A stretch of 64,000 nucleotides of DNA from Burkholderiales bacterium (GCA_016702555.1 JADJDV010000005.1:434001-498000); one strand, 5' to 3'; shown: positions 16,785 through 27,071, numbered from the stretch's first letter. Program-made: numbers and translations. The notes: generated by a model not told the origin, from the sequence alone.

Positions 16785-16807
16785 GGCAAAAATCCTTTAT
16801 CAAGAAT

Positions 16808-16824
16808 GCTACGCAAAGCGTAGC
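16808..16824 (-). promoter_or_regulatory. hairpin ahead of infC
   Basis: A perfect 7-bp inverted repeat (GCTACGC and complement) with a 3-base loop, ending about 10 bases upstream of the infC Shine-Dalgarno in the 86-bp thrS-infC gap. There is no T-run, so it is not an intrinsic terminator; it may affect access to the infC start or be an RNase processing site (inference). Confidence 0.5.
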
Positions 16825-16870
16825 TGATACCGCACAATCCACACGGTCCAGAGCTGTTTCAATCAGAGAA

Positions 16871-18802
<1,932 letters not shown>

Positions 18803-18862
18803 GTGAATACCTGTGCTGCGTGACAACGTTGAGAGGAGCCGGACGCCGGGATCGGCGGCAAG

Positions 18863-18891
18863 AAAAAAGCGCGGACTGAAGGCCGCGCTTT
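18863..18891 (-). terminator. thrS leader attenuator terminator
   Basis: A perfect 9-bp stem (18866-18874 with 18883-18891), 8-base loop, and a six-T run on the minus strand. It lies about 60 bases upstream of the thrS start and 57 bases downstream of the stop codon of the Thr-rich leader peptide. A second hairpin (GGCGC/GCGCC, 18905-18909 with 18922-18926) lies between. The CCGGCGC segment at 18922-18928 can alternatively pair, with one bulge, with the 5' arm of the terminator. Confidence 0.8.
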
Positions 18892-18947
18892 GCTGGTGTC
18901 TTGTGGCGCCTTCGAGTGCGTGCGCCGGAACCTGACCCGCGATCGGC

Positions 18948-18986
18948 CTAGCGCCTGCCTTCCGTGCAAGTAGTTCGCGGTGTCAT
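18948..18986 (-). CDS. putative threonine leader peptide of thrS
   Basis: A 12-codon open reading frame, MTPRTTCTEGRR, with four threonine codons (ACA, ACT, ACT, ACG) at positions 2, 5, 6 and 8. It is preceded by an AAAGG element about 10 bases upstream of its ATG. It sits between a plausible promoter and a strong terminator in front of thrS, the classic layout of ribosome-mediated attenuation. Low Thr-tRNA would stall the ribosome and favour read-through into thrS. Translation is not proven; conservation in relatives would decide. Confidence 0.55.
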   Translation of the reverse strand: MTPRTTCTEGRR

Positions 18987-19071
18987 AACCAGCTTGCCTT
19001 TCTCGCTCTTGCAAAGTTTTCGGAATATTTCGGGATAGGTGTGGGGCGCGCGTTGCGTCCTCAAGCCGGCT

Positions 19072-19099
19072 ATTTTACCTGTTTGTTGCATTGCAGCAA
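19072..19099 (-). promoter_or_regulatory. putative thrS leader promoter
   Basis: On the minus strand a TTGCTG box (complement of 19094-19099) lies 16 bases before TAAAAT (complement of 19072-19077). The -10 element matches the sigma-70 consensus at five of six positions; the -35 only at the TTG. Initiation here would give a leader of roughly 260 nt before thrS, containing the Thr-rich peptide and its terminator. Confidence 0.5.
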
Positions 19100-19272
19100 A
19101 ACCTGCCGTACGCGAGTCCCAGCGCCGTGGCCGGCCACCATGTGAAGGCCAGGTAAAGAGCGTGGCCGAACGCATCCGCCGGTCGGCCGCTGCAGGGGCC
19201 GCGCGTTACAGGGCCTGAGGCGGGCGCGGCATTTTCGGACTGCGCGCGTTTCCTTTGATCGAGTCTACAGCC

Positions 19273-19647
19273 ATGAGAAATCGAAACGCTGCATTCCGGC
19301 CCGCCCGCCTCGCCCTGGTTGCCGGGGTCTTTGGCGCCGCCCTGCTCACCGGCTGCGTGGTCGCACCGGTGCCGGGCGCCGTGTACAACGACCCCTACGG
19401 CTACCCCACCCAAAGCACCGTCTACGCCCCGGTGGCGCCGCCCACGCCCTATTACGAGGTGCAGCCGGCCCTGCCCTATCCCGGCGCGATCTGGATCAGC
19501 GGCTACTGGAACTGGAGCGGCAACCGCCACCAGTGGGTGCCCGGCCGCTACGAGCGCCCGCGCCACGGCTACCGCTGGCAGCCGCACCGCTGGGACCGCT
19601 CGCCGCGCGGCGGCTGGCAACTGCAGGGCGGCGGCTGGATGCGCTGA
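19273..19647 (+). CDS. YXWGXW-type lipoprotein
   Basis: A 124-residue predicted outer-envelope lipoprotein. The signal peptide ends in a lipobox, ALLTGC, with the lipidated Cys near residue 29. The mature part is rich in Tyr, Pro, Trp and Arg and contains the repeat type GYWNWSGNRHQWVPGRY followed by YRWQPHRWDRSPRGGW, characteristic of YXWGXW repeat proteins. Their function is unknown. ATG 19273 is preferred over an upstream TTG at 19255. Confidence 0.8.
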   Translation: MRNRNAAFRPARLALVAGVFGAALLTGCVVAPVPGAVYNDPYGYPTQSTVYAPVAPPTPYYEVQPALPYPGAIWISGYWNWSGNRHQWVPGRYERPRHGYRWQPHRWDRSPRGGWQLQGGGWMR

Positions 19648-19660
19648 AGCCGCAGCGCGA

Positions 19661-20620
19661 TCAGGCCACCAACGGCCGCGTCAGGTAGACCGCCTCGCGC
19701 CCGACGATCGGCTCGCGCGTGGGCATCATCACGGTGCAGTCGTCGCAAGGCGCGCGGATCTCGCCGGCCTCGCCGTCGGTGGCGATCAACTCGCCCTGCG
19801 CGAAGGTCTCCAGCCCGACCAGCGGGCGCGTGAAGCGGAACGCCGGCGTGCGCACCATGCAGGTCTGCAGCAGGTCCAAGCGGCGTTGCCTGGCCGGCGC
19901 CGCGGCAACCGGCGCGGGCGCATCGACCAGCCCGAAGTGGGCCAGAAAGCTCAGCGCCGCGCGCGTCGCCACCTCGGCCGAGGCACGCAGGAAATGCTGG
20001 CCGCATTCCACCACCAGCGCCACCCCGGCGCCCTCACCGGCCTGGCCGTGGCGGCCGTGCTGGATCAGGGGCGTGCCGCTGCCCAGACCCTGCGGCATCA
20101 GCAGATGCAGCGCCACGCCACTGGCCGCGCCCAGCGCCAGCGCCGCGCGCCCATTGCGCTCGAAATCGGGATAGACCCAGAACGGCGCCACGTCCTGGCT
20201 GGTGGAGTGGATGTCGAGGATGTGGTCGGCCGCCGCCACCACCGGCCGCAGTTCGCGCGCGCGCCGCAATTCGGGGCTTTGCTCCGGTCCATCCAGCCAC
20301 TCGTCGGACCAGATGCGGTTCAGGTTGTGCACCAGTTGCCGGTTGGCAAAGGGCGTCTCGGGCCGGAACGCCGCGTAGGCCTCGACATGCGCGAAGCTCA
20401 CCGTCAGCGTGCCGATCTTCGGCCGCACGCCGGCATCGAGCAGATGCGTGGCCGCCACCATGCCGCAGATCTCGTTGCCGTGCGTGAGCGCGTTGATCAG
20501 CACGTGCGGCCCCGGCCGGCCAGAGTCGAAACGGTGCACGTAGTCGACGCCGGTGTTGCCGGCGCGGTAGGCCGACAGGTCGCGCGGCAGCACTTCGAGG
20601 ACGGGCGCGGGATGGTTCAT
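19661..20620 (-). CDS. succinylglutamate desuccinylase/aspartoacylase-family zinc hydrolase
   Basis: A 319-residue M14-like carboxypeptidase-fold enzyme. Zinc ligands H47 and E50 are in NALTHGNEICG; a later motif, HILDIHSTSQD, supplies the next His, and VVECGQH contains the catalytic-region Glu. Family members remove acyl groups from N-acyl amino acids or act on related amides. No arginine-degradation (ast) genes are nearby, so the substrate is open. It converges with the lipoprotein gene. Confidence 0.85.
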   Translation of the reverse strand: MNHPAPVLEVLPRDLSAYRAGNTGVDYVHRFDSGRPGPHVLINALTHGNEICGMVAATHLLDAGVRPKIGTLTVSFAHVEAYAAFRPETPFANRQLVHNLNRIWSDEWLDGPEQSPELRRARELRPVVAAADHILDIHSTSQDVAPFWVYPDFERNGRAALALGAASGVALHLLMPQGLGSGTPLIQHGRHGQAGEGAGVALVVECGQHFLRASAEVATRAALSFLAHFGLVDAPAPVAAAPARQRRLDLLQTCMVRTPAFRFTRPLVGLETFAQGELIATDGEAGEIRAPCDDCTVMMPTREPIVGREAVYLTRPLVA

Positions 20621-20669
20621 GGCGCCACGATCTTATCGATTCGCGCCAGCGGTGTTGCCGGCTTCTGAA

Positions 20670-20786
20670 CATCCGGACGCAGAGGACGCAAAAAATACGC
20701 AAAGGACGCAAAAAAAGCAGCCGAAACACTTGGTTGGGTTTCTTCTGCGTCCTCTGCGAATCCTTTGCGTCCTCTGCGTCCGGATG
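20670..20786. repeat. 117-bp intergenic inverted repeat
   Basis: Perfect 23-bp terminal arms (20670-20692 and 20764-20786) rich in GGACGCAGAGGACGCAAA bracket an internal region with further, shifted copies of the GCAAAGGACGCA and TGCGTCCTCTGC words. The unit lies between divergent genes and would form a long stem in single-stranded nucleic acid. There is no transposase, and the ends lack an obvious target duplication. Confidence 0.8.
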
Positions 20787-20834
20787 TTTGGCGGTACGCC
20801 CGCTCACCACGCCAATCCATCGCAGAATAGGCGC

Positions 20835-21857
20835 ATGAATCCCCTCCTGTCCCACATCGCCTTTTCCATGCTGGACCTGGTGCCAGTGCGCGAAGGCCGC
20901 GGCGTGGCCGACGCGCTGGCGGTGTCGCTGCAGGCCGCGCAGCACGCCGAGCGCCTGGGCTTCACCCGCTACTGGCTGGCCGAGCACCACAACATGGCCG
21001 GCATTGCTTCGTCGGCGACGGCGGTGCTGGTCGGCCACATCGCGGGTGGCACGCAGCGCATCCGCGTCGGCTCCGGCGGCGTGATGCTGCCCAACCACGC
21101 GCCGCTGGTGGTGGCCGAGGCCTTCGGCACGCTGGCCGAGCTGTACCCGGGCCGCATCGACCTGGGGCTGGGCCGCGCGCCCGGCACCGACCCGATGACG
21201 ATGCGCGCGCTGCGCCGCGATCGCATGGAATCGGTGGAGGATTTCCCGCGCGACGTCGCCGAGTTGCAGCGCCTGCTGGGCGAGCCCACGCCCGGGCAGA
21301 AGCTGATTGCCAACCCCGGTGCCGGCACGCAGGTGCCGGTCTGGCTGCTCGGCTCCAGCCTCTTCAGTGCCCAGCTGGCGGCCGAACGCGGCCTGCCCTA
21401 TGCGTTTGCCTCGCACTTCGCGCCGGCCATGCTGCTGCGGGCGATCGAGGTGTATCGGCGCGGCTTCAAGCCCTCCGCGCAATGCGAAAAGCCGTACGTG
21501 ATGATCGGCGTGCCGCTGGTCGCCGCGCCGACCGACGCCGAGGCCACGCACCTGGCCGGCAGCATCTTCGAGCGCGTGCTGGGCATTCTGCGCGGCGCGC
21601 GCGGGCTGCTGCAGCCGCCAAAGGAAGGCTTCTTCGAGCGCCTGAGCACGCAAGAAAGAGCGGGCATCGCCGACTTCCTGGCCTGCGCCGTGATCGGCTC
21701 GCCCGACACGGTGCGCCAGGGCCTGCAGACGCTGGCGCGCGAGACCGGCTGCGACGAGATGATGTTCACCTGCGACATCTACGACCCGGCGCTGCGCCTG
21801 CGCTCGCTCGACATCGCGATGCAGGTGCGTGGCAACCCACCCGTGGCGGCCCCATGA
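20835..21857 (+). CDS. LLM-class flavin-dependent oxidoreductase (MsnO8-like)
   Basis: A 340-residue bacterial luciferase-like TIM barrel. The N-terminal LSHIAFSMLDLVPV, the central YWLAEHHNM, GSGGVMLPNHAPLVVAEAFGTLAELYPGRIDLGLGRAPGTD and the C-terminal GSPDTVRQGLQTLARETGCDEMM are standard LLM family motifs. It uses reduced flavin to oxidise an unknown small molecule. The next gene, a lipoprotein, begins within its stop codon. Confidence 0.88.
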   Translation: MNPLLSHIAFSMLDLVPVREGRGVADALAVSLQAAQHAERLGFTRYWLAEHHNMAGIASSATAVLVGHIAGGTQRIRVGSGGVMLPNHAPLVVAEAFGTLAELYPGRIDLGLGRAPGTDPMTMRALRRDRMESVEDFPRDVAELQRLLGEPTPGQKLIANPGAGTQVPVWLLGSSLFSAQLAAERGLPYAFASHFAPAMLLRAIEVYRRGFKPSAQCEKPYVMIGVPLVAAPTDAEATHLAGSIFERVLGILRGARGLLQPPKEGFFERLSTQERAGIADFLACAVIGSPDTVRQGLQTLARETGCDEMMFTCDIYDPALRLRSLDIAMQVRGNPPVAAP

Positions 21858-22150
21858 AGCGGATGCTTTGTTGCGGTGCGCTGGTGCTGGCGCCCGCCCT
21901 GCTCAGCGGCTGCGCCGTCGCCAGCGCCACGGCGGGCGCGGCAATTTCGGTCACCGGCGCCGTGGTCGCCACCGGCGTCAATCTGACCGGCAAGGCCATT
22001 GGCGCCGGCATCGACGCCATGGCGCCGAAACCCGAGCCGGCCGACACCAGCGGCATCGTGATCCGCGAGCGCATCGCCCCGGCCACGCCGCCGGCCGCGC
22101 GCTGCGCACCGGCCGCCGGCGAATCCGCGCAAGGCCTGCCCTGTGCCTGA
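21854..22150 (+). CDS. small predicted lipoprotein
   Basis: A 98-residue protein with a lipobox (ALLSGCAVAS; Cys near residue 20), then an Ala/Gly/Val-rich stretch that may be a membrane-associated hairpin (AGAAISVTGAVVATGVNLTGKAIGAG region, about 27-52), and a short Pro-rich tail. I do not recognise a functional family. It overlaps the LLM oxidoreductase gene by 4 bp and the downstream DUF938 gene by 8 bp. Confidence 0.7.
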   Translation: MKRMLCCGALVLAPALLSGCAVASATAGAAISVTGAVVATGVNLTGKAIGAGIDAMAPKPEPADTSGIVIRERIAPATPPAARCAPAAGESAQGLPCA

Positions 22151-22781
22151 GCTGCCATACAGCCCCGCCTCCGAGCGCAATCGGGGGCCGATCCTGGCCG
22201 TGTTGCGCACCCTGCTGCCCGAGCGCGGCCGCGCGCTGGATATCGCCAGCGGCACCGGCCAGCACGCGGCGCATTTCGCCGCCGCGCTGCCGGGCTGGTC
22301 CTGGCAGCCGACCGATGTCACCGACGCGCATTTCGGCGCCATCGCCGGCTGGGCCGCGCAGGCCGGCGCCACCCAGGTGCTGCCGGCGCGCCAGCTCGAC
22401 GTGCGCGACAGCGCCTGGCCGTCCGAGGGCGCGCTCTTCGACGCGCCCTTCGATCTGATCTTCTGCGCCAACCTGCTGCACATCAGCCCCTGGGCCTGCT
22501 GCGCTGGGCTGATGCGCGGCGCCGCGCGCCACCTGGCGCCCCATGGCTGGCTGCTCACCTATGGCCCCTACCTGGAGGACGAGGTGCCCACCGCCCCCAG
22601 CAACACCGCCTTCGACGCCGACCTGCGCGCGCGCGACCCCGACTGGGGCATTCGCCGGCTCGCCGACGTGGAGCGCGAGGCCGCCGCCGCAGGCCTGGTG
22701 CGGCGCCTGCGCCAGGCCATGCCGGCCAACAACCTGCTGCTCGGCTTTCAGCGGAACACGAGGGATCAGGCGAGCGCGTAA
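22143..22781 (+). CDS. DUF938-family SAM methyltransferase-like protein
   Basis: A 212-residue protein of the DUF938 family, starting at a GTG that overlaps the upstream lipoprotein gene. The signature N-terminus YSPASERNRGPIL is followed by a SAM-binding glycine motif (ALDIASGTGQHAAHFA, about 31-46), a DLIFCANLLHISPW block and LLTYGPY. The fold is class I methyltransferase; no substrate is established for the family. Confidence 0.88.
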   Translation: MPELPYSPASERNRGPILAVLRTLLPERGRALDIASGTGQHAAHFAAALPGWSWQPTDVTDAHFGAIAGWAAQAGATQVLPARQLDVRDSAWPSEGALFDAPFDLIFCANLLHISPWACCAGLMRGAARHLAPHGWLLTYGPYLEDEVPTAPSNTAFDADLRARDPDWGIRRLADVEREAAAAGLVRRLRQAMPANNLLLGFQRNTRDQASA

Positions 22782-23668
22782 ATCTCGCCGTCGGCCTCAG
22801 CCTCGGCGCGCACCGCGCCGGCCTGCTGCAATTGCGCCAGGTGCAGCGCGATGCTGCGGCGCTCGGCGCTCTCGACGTAGGGCAGCTCGAAACCCACGGG
22901 ATACAGAATCCGGCGCGCCACCAGCTGCTCCAGCGTGTGCGGACGCTCGCGCAGGTAGCCAAGCAGCTTGTCGTTGCGCTCGTCGATCTTGTGCGCGAAG
23001 CGCTCCACCGCCTGCAGAAAAGCCGCGCGCTCGGTGATCACGCCGCGGTGGTGCGAGGTCACCCACACGCGCGCATCGATGTCCGTCACCCGCTCCAGAC
23101 TGCGCTGGAACTGCGCCAGACTGGAAGACGCGTCGCCATAGTAGGGCCCGAAGCCGGTCAGGTCGATGTCACCAATGAAGGCCACGCCGGTGCTTTCTTC
23201 CACCAGCGCGCAATGCCCGGCGGTGTGGCCCGGCAGGTGGTGCGCACGCACGCGCACGCCGCCGCCCAGCTCCCACAGCGCGCCGTCGGCGTAACCGGTG
23301 GCGTCGGGGCGCGGCGCCCAGCTGAAGTCGCGCTCGATCATCGCGCGCACCGTGGCCAGCACCGACGCCGGGTAACCGTAATGGCGCGCCAGCCCGTCCC
23401 AGGACTGCGCCGCCGCCAGATCGGCCTGGTGCACCTGCACCCGCGCGCCCGTCAGGCGCCCCTGCGACACGGCGTGGTCTTCATGCACATGGCCCAGGAC
23501 CAGCAGATCGACCTGGTCGAGATCGTCGCCAATGTGGCGCGACACCAGGGGCGTGTCGAAGGCAACCCGCGTGTCCCGCCCCTGCACGATGACCTGGTTG
23601 CCATCGGGGTACTTGCCCGACTTGTCGCCGAGATAGATGCGGACGGGGCCGAAGCCAAGATGCTCCAT
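22766..23668 (-). CDS. MBL-fold metallo-hydrolase
   Basis: A 300-residue metallo-beta-lactamase-fold protein. The HxHxDH motif is GHVHEDHA at residues 59-66, with the later His ligand in LPGHTAGHCALV and the Asp in AFIGDIDLTG. The C-terminal about 80 residues form a winged-helix-like extension (LEQLVARRILYPVG), as in LACTB2/glyoxalase-II relatives. The start at 23668 is chosen because upstream in-frame sequence is Arg-rich non-family sequence overlapping the gmk promoter region. Confidence 0.85.
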   Translation of the reverse strand: MEHLGFGPVRIYLGDKSGKYPDGNQVIVQGRDTRVAFDTPLVSRHIGDDLDQVDLLVLGHVHEDHAVSQGRLTGARVQVHQADLAAAQSWDGLARHYGYPASVLATVRAMIERDFSWAPRPDATGYADGALWELGGGVRVRAHHLPGHTAGHCALVEESTGVAFIGDIDLTGFGPYYGDASSSLAQFQRSLERVTDIDARVWVTSHHRGVITERAAFLQAVERFAHKIDERNDKLLGYLRERPHTLEQLVARRILYPVGFELPYVESAERRSIALHLAQLQQAGAVRAEAEADGEIYALA

Positions 23669-23792
23669 CGAATCGCCTGTGCAAGAAAAACCTGTCGCCG
23701 ATTCTCGCCGCAGCCGGCGGCACGCCGGCCGCGCCCGATAAAATCGCGCCCTCCTCGATTGCTTCGCATTCCCGGCTTCGCGCCGCGCGCCC

Positions 23793-24413
23793 ATGGATTA
23801 CCCCGGAAACCTGTTCGTCGTCGCCGCCCCCAGCGGATCGGGCAAGTCCAGCCTGGTCAAGGCCTTGATGGAGGTCGACGCCGGCGTCGCGCCCTCAATC
23901 TCGCACACCACGCGCGCCCCACGCGGGCAGGAGAAGGACGGCCGCGAATACCACTTCATCAGCGATGCCGCCTTCGACGCCAAGGTCGCGGCCGGCGATT
24001 TCCTCGAATGGGCCCAGGTGCATGGCAAGCGCTACGGCACCTCGCGCCAGGCCATCGAGGACCGCATCGGCGCCGGCGGCGACGTGGTGCTGGAGATCGA
24101 CTGGCAGGGCGCGCTGCAGATCAAGCAGTTGTTCACCAACGCCATCATGGTGTTCATCATGCCGCCCAGCTGGGAGGAATTGCGCGCGCGCCTGCTGCGC
24201 CGCGGCGAGGACGCGCCCGAGGTGATCGAACTGCGCCTGGCCAACGCCCGCACCGAACTGGCGCAGGCCGGACACTTCGACTACGTTATAATCAATGAGA
24301 TATTTGAACGTGCGCTGTTCGACCTGAAAGCCATTGTTCACGCCCAGCGCCTGAAGTACGTCGCCCAGAAGCGCGCCCGCGCCGACACCTTCCAGGCCCT
24401 CGGCATCGCCTGA
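23793..24413 (+). CDS. gmk: guanylate kinase
   Basis: A 206-residue GMP kinase. The P-loop is APSGSGKSSLV at about 11-21, the GMP-binding block is SHTTRAPRGQEKDGREYHFI, and the lid/CORE region includes EIDWQGALQIKQ and RRGEDAPEVIELRLANAR. It phosphorylates GMP and dGMP. The conserved order gmk-rpoZ-spoT is present, with rpoZ starting 30 bp after the stop. Confidence 0.96.
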   Translation: MDYPGNLFVVAAPSGSGKSSLVKALMEVDAGVAPSISHTTRAPRGQEKDGREYHFISDAAFDAKVAAGDFLEWAQVHGKRYGTSRQAIEDRIGAGGDVVLEIDWQGALQIKQLFTNAIMVFIMPPSWEELRARLLRRGEDAPEVIELRLANARTELAQAGHFDYVIINEIFERALFDLKAIVHAQRLKYVAQKRARADTFQALGIA

Positions 24414-24443
24414 TCACCCTGCCCCACCCGAAAGCATTCGCCC

Positions 24444-24645
24444 ATGGCCCGCATCACCGTCGAAGACTGCCTCGACCAAGATCCCCAACCGCTTCCAGCT
24501 GGTGCTGGCCGCGACCTACCGCGCCCGCATGCTGAGCCAGGGCCACGCGCCCAAGGTCGAGACCCGCAACAAGCCCGGCGTGACGGCGCTGCGCGAGATC
24601 GCAGCCGGCAAGGTTGGGCTGGAGATGCTCAAGAAAGTGCCCTGA
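24444..24645 (+). pseudogene. rpoZ: RNA polymerase omega subunit, frameshifted by one extra base
   Basis: The gene begins MARITVEDCLDQ as in betaproteobacterial omega. Immediately after this, an extra A in CCAAG (about 24477-24480) shifts the frame. Removing one base restores IPNRFQLVLAATYRARML through VTALREIAAGKVGLEMLKKVP and a stop at 24643-24645, giving a normal 66-residue protein. As written, the ribosome would read a basic nonsense extension to 24740. Omega is dispensable in many bacteria but normally intact, so either a real mutation or an assembly error is possible. Confidence 0.85.
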
Positions 24646-24674
24646 ACGCGGTTTTTGCAGCGTCAATACCACTG

Positions 24675-24700
24675 AAAAGGCGCCCGCGAGGCGCCTTTTT
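24675..24700 (+). terminator. intrinsic terminator after rpoZ
   Basis: A 10-bp stem (24675-24684 with 24690-24699), 5-base loop and T-tract, between rpoZ and spoT. spoT therefore probably has its own promoter in the remaining 45 bp or depends on read-through. Confidence 0.9.
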
Positions 24701-24745
24701 GTTGCTGGCGCACAGAAATGTGTCGGCGCGGTTAAATTAGGGATC

Positions 24746-26983
24746 ATGAGTTCCCTCATGCCCGCGATCGACAGCCCGTTGGCCACGGCCAACGCCGCCG
24801 CCGCCAGCTTCGCGGCGCTGGACGCCCGACTCGACTACCTGGACCCGTCCGACCGCGAGTCGGTGCGCAAGGCCTACCGCTTCGCCGACAACGCGCACCT
24901 GGGGCAGTTGCGCCACAGCGGCGAGCCCTACATCACCCATCCGATCGCGGTGGCGGCGCAATGCGCCGAGTGGAAACTGGACGCCTACGCGCTGATGGCG
25001 GCGCTGCTGCACGACACGCTGGAAGACTGCGGCGTCGACAAGAACGATCTGCTGCAGGCGTTCGGCCCGCAAGTAGCCGAGCTGGTCGATGGCCTCACCA
25101 AGCTCGACAAGCTGCGCTTCAACACGCGCGAGGAAGGCCAGGCCGAGTCCTTCCGCAAGATGCTGCTGGCGATGGCGCGCGACGTGCGCGTGATCCTGGT
25201 CAAGCTGGCCGACCGCCTGCACAACATGCGCACCATGGGCGACATGCCGCGCAACAAGTGGGGCCGCATCTCGACCGAGACGCTGGAAATCTACGCCCCC
25301 ATCGCGCACCGCCTGGGCCTGAACCAGACCTTCCGCGAACTGCAGGACCTGTCCTTCCGCTACCTCAAGCCCTGGCGCTACAGCACGCTGGCCAAGGCGG
25401 TTGAGCGCTCGCGCCAGCGCCGGCGTGACCTGATCCAGAAGGTGCAGCAGGAGGTACAGGCCGCGCTGGCCGGTGCCGGCCTCAACGCGCGCATCATCGG
25501 GCGCGAGAAGACGCTGTATTCGATCTACCGCAAGATGGACGACAAGCGCCTGTCCTTCGCGCAGGTCAACGACCTCTACGGCGTGCGGCTGATTCTGCCC
25601 AACGTGCTCGACTGCTACACCGCCATGGGACTGCTGCACCAGCTCTACAAGCCGGTGCCGGGGCGCTTCAAGGACTACATCGCCATCCCCAAGGTGAACG
25701 GCTACCAGTCGCTGCACACCACGCTGGTGGGGCCGGCCAGCATCAACATCGAGTTCCAGATCCGCACCGACTCGATGGACCTGGTGGCCGAGGCCGGCGT
25801 GGCCGCACACTGGCTCTACAAGGCGGGGCACAAGGACGGCGTGCCCGACGAGCGCATGGGCACGCAATGGCTGCAGTCGCTGCTCGACATCCAGAACGAG
25901 ACGCGCGACGCCACCGAGTTCTGGGACCACATCAAGGTCGACCTGTTTCCCGACTCGGTCTACGTGTTCACGCCCAAGGGCCAGATCATGGCGATGCCGC
26001 AGGGCGCCACCACGGTCGACTTCGCCTACGCCATCCACAGCAACGTGGGCGACCACACCGTGGCCGCCAAGGTCAACGGCGAGCAGGTGCCGCTGCGCAC
26101 CGAGCTGCGCAACGGCGACGTGATCGAGATCATCACCGCGCCGGTGTCCAGCCCGAACCCGGCCTGGCTCGGCTTCGTGCGCACCGGGCGCGCGCGCAGC
26201 CGCATCCGGCACCACCTGAAGAACCTGGCGCAGGACGAGTCGCGCGAGCTGGGCGAAAAGCTGCTGGCGCAGGCGCTGCGCGCTGAAGGGCTGGGCCAGC
26301 CGCCCGGACACGAGCCCAGCGACAAGCCACTCTGGGACAAGCTGCTGCGCCTGACCGGCAACCGCACGCACGAGGAGATGCTGACCGACATCGGCCTGGG
26401 CAAGCGCAGCGCCAGCCTGATCGCCAAGCGCCTGGTCACGCTGCTGGCGGCGCAGGGCATCAAACCCGATGCGCTGCTGCTCACGCGCGAGCGCTACACC
26501 GCGCACGAGAACCTGTCGCAAGGCGCGGTGATCCTGGACGGCGCCGACAACGTCTCGATCAAGTACGCCACCTGCTGCCGCCCGATCCCGGGCGACGGCG
26601 TGCTCGGCTACCTGGGCCGCGGCGAGGGCCTGGTGGTGCACACCGACAACTGCGGCGTGGCGCGCCGGCTTCAGAACAAGGACGCCGAGCGCTTCATCAC
26701 CGTGGCCTGGGCCGACGAGCCGGTGCGCAGCTTCGAGGTCGGCGTGGTCGTCACCGTGGTCAACGGCAAGGGCGTGCTGGCGCGCGTGGCGGCGGCCATG
26801 GCGGCCGCCGAGGCCGACATCGTCCACATCGGCATGGCCGAGGACGCGGGGCAGGAGGCGCTGGACCTGCGCTTCGTCATCACCGTGCGCGACCGCACCC
26901 ACCTCGAGGCCGTGCTGCGCGCGCTGAGCCGCACCCAGTCGGTGCTGCGCGCGGCACGCATCATGCCGGCGGCGAGCGGTTGA
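24746..26983 (+). CDS. spoT: bifunctional (p)ppGpp synthetase/hydrolase
   Basis: A 745-residue RelA/SpoT homologue. The hydrolase HD motif HDTLED begins at H89; the synthetase region includes YSIYRKMDDKRLSFAQVNDLYGVRLI and YKPVPGRFKDYIAIPKVNGYQSLHTT. TGS (VYVFTPKGQIMAMPQGATTVDFAYAIHS), the conserved-Cys region (YATCCRPIPGDGVLGYLGRG) and a C-terminal ACT domain follow. An intact HD site marks it as SpoT/Rel-type rather than RelA. The start at 24746 follows the rpoZ terminator. Confidence 0.95.
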   Translation: MSSLMPAIDSPLATANAAAASFAALDARLDYLDPSDRESVRKAYRFADNAHLGQLRHSGEPYITHPIAVAAQCAEWKLDAYALMAALLHDTLEDCGVDKNDLLQAFGPQVAELVDGLTKLDKLRFNTREEGQAESFRKMLLAMARDVRVILVKLADRLHNMRTMGDMPRNKWGRISTETLEIYAPIAHRLGLNQTFRELQDLSFRYLKPWRYSTLAKAVERSRQRRRDLIQKVQQEVQAALAGAGLNARIIGREKTLYSIYRKMDDKRLSFAQVNDLYGVRLILPNVLDCYTAMGLLHQLYKPVPGRFKDYIAIPKVNGYQSLHTTLVGPASINIEFQIRTDSMDLVAEAGVAAHWLYKAGHKDGVPDERMGTQWLQSLLDIQNETRDATEFWDHIKVDLFPDSVYVFTPKGQIMAMPQGATTVDFAYAIHSNVGDHTVAAKVNGEQVPLRTELRNGDVIEIITAPVSSPNPAWLGFVRTGRARSRIRHHLKNLAQDESRELGEKLLAQALRAEGLGQPPGHEPSDKPLWDKLLRLTGNRTHEEMLTDIGLGKRSASLIAKRLVTLLAAQGIKPDALLLTRERYTAHENLSQGAVILDGADNVSIKYATCCRPIPGDGVLGYLGRGEGLVVHTDNCGVARRLQNKDAERFITVAWADEPVRSFEVGVVVTVVNGKGVLARVAAAMAAAEADIVHIGMAEDAGQEALDLRFVITVRDRTHLEAVLRALSRTQSVLRAARIMPAASG

Positions 26984-27071
26984 GATCAGGCTGGCGGGGC
27001 GGATCCGATGCGCAGGCATCGCTGCCGCCGTGGGGCCATGTTCGCGGCAGATATCCCGGTTGAAGACTAGA

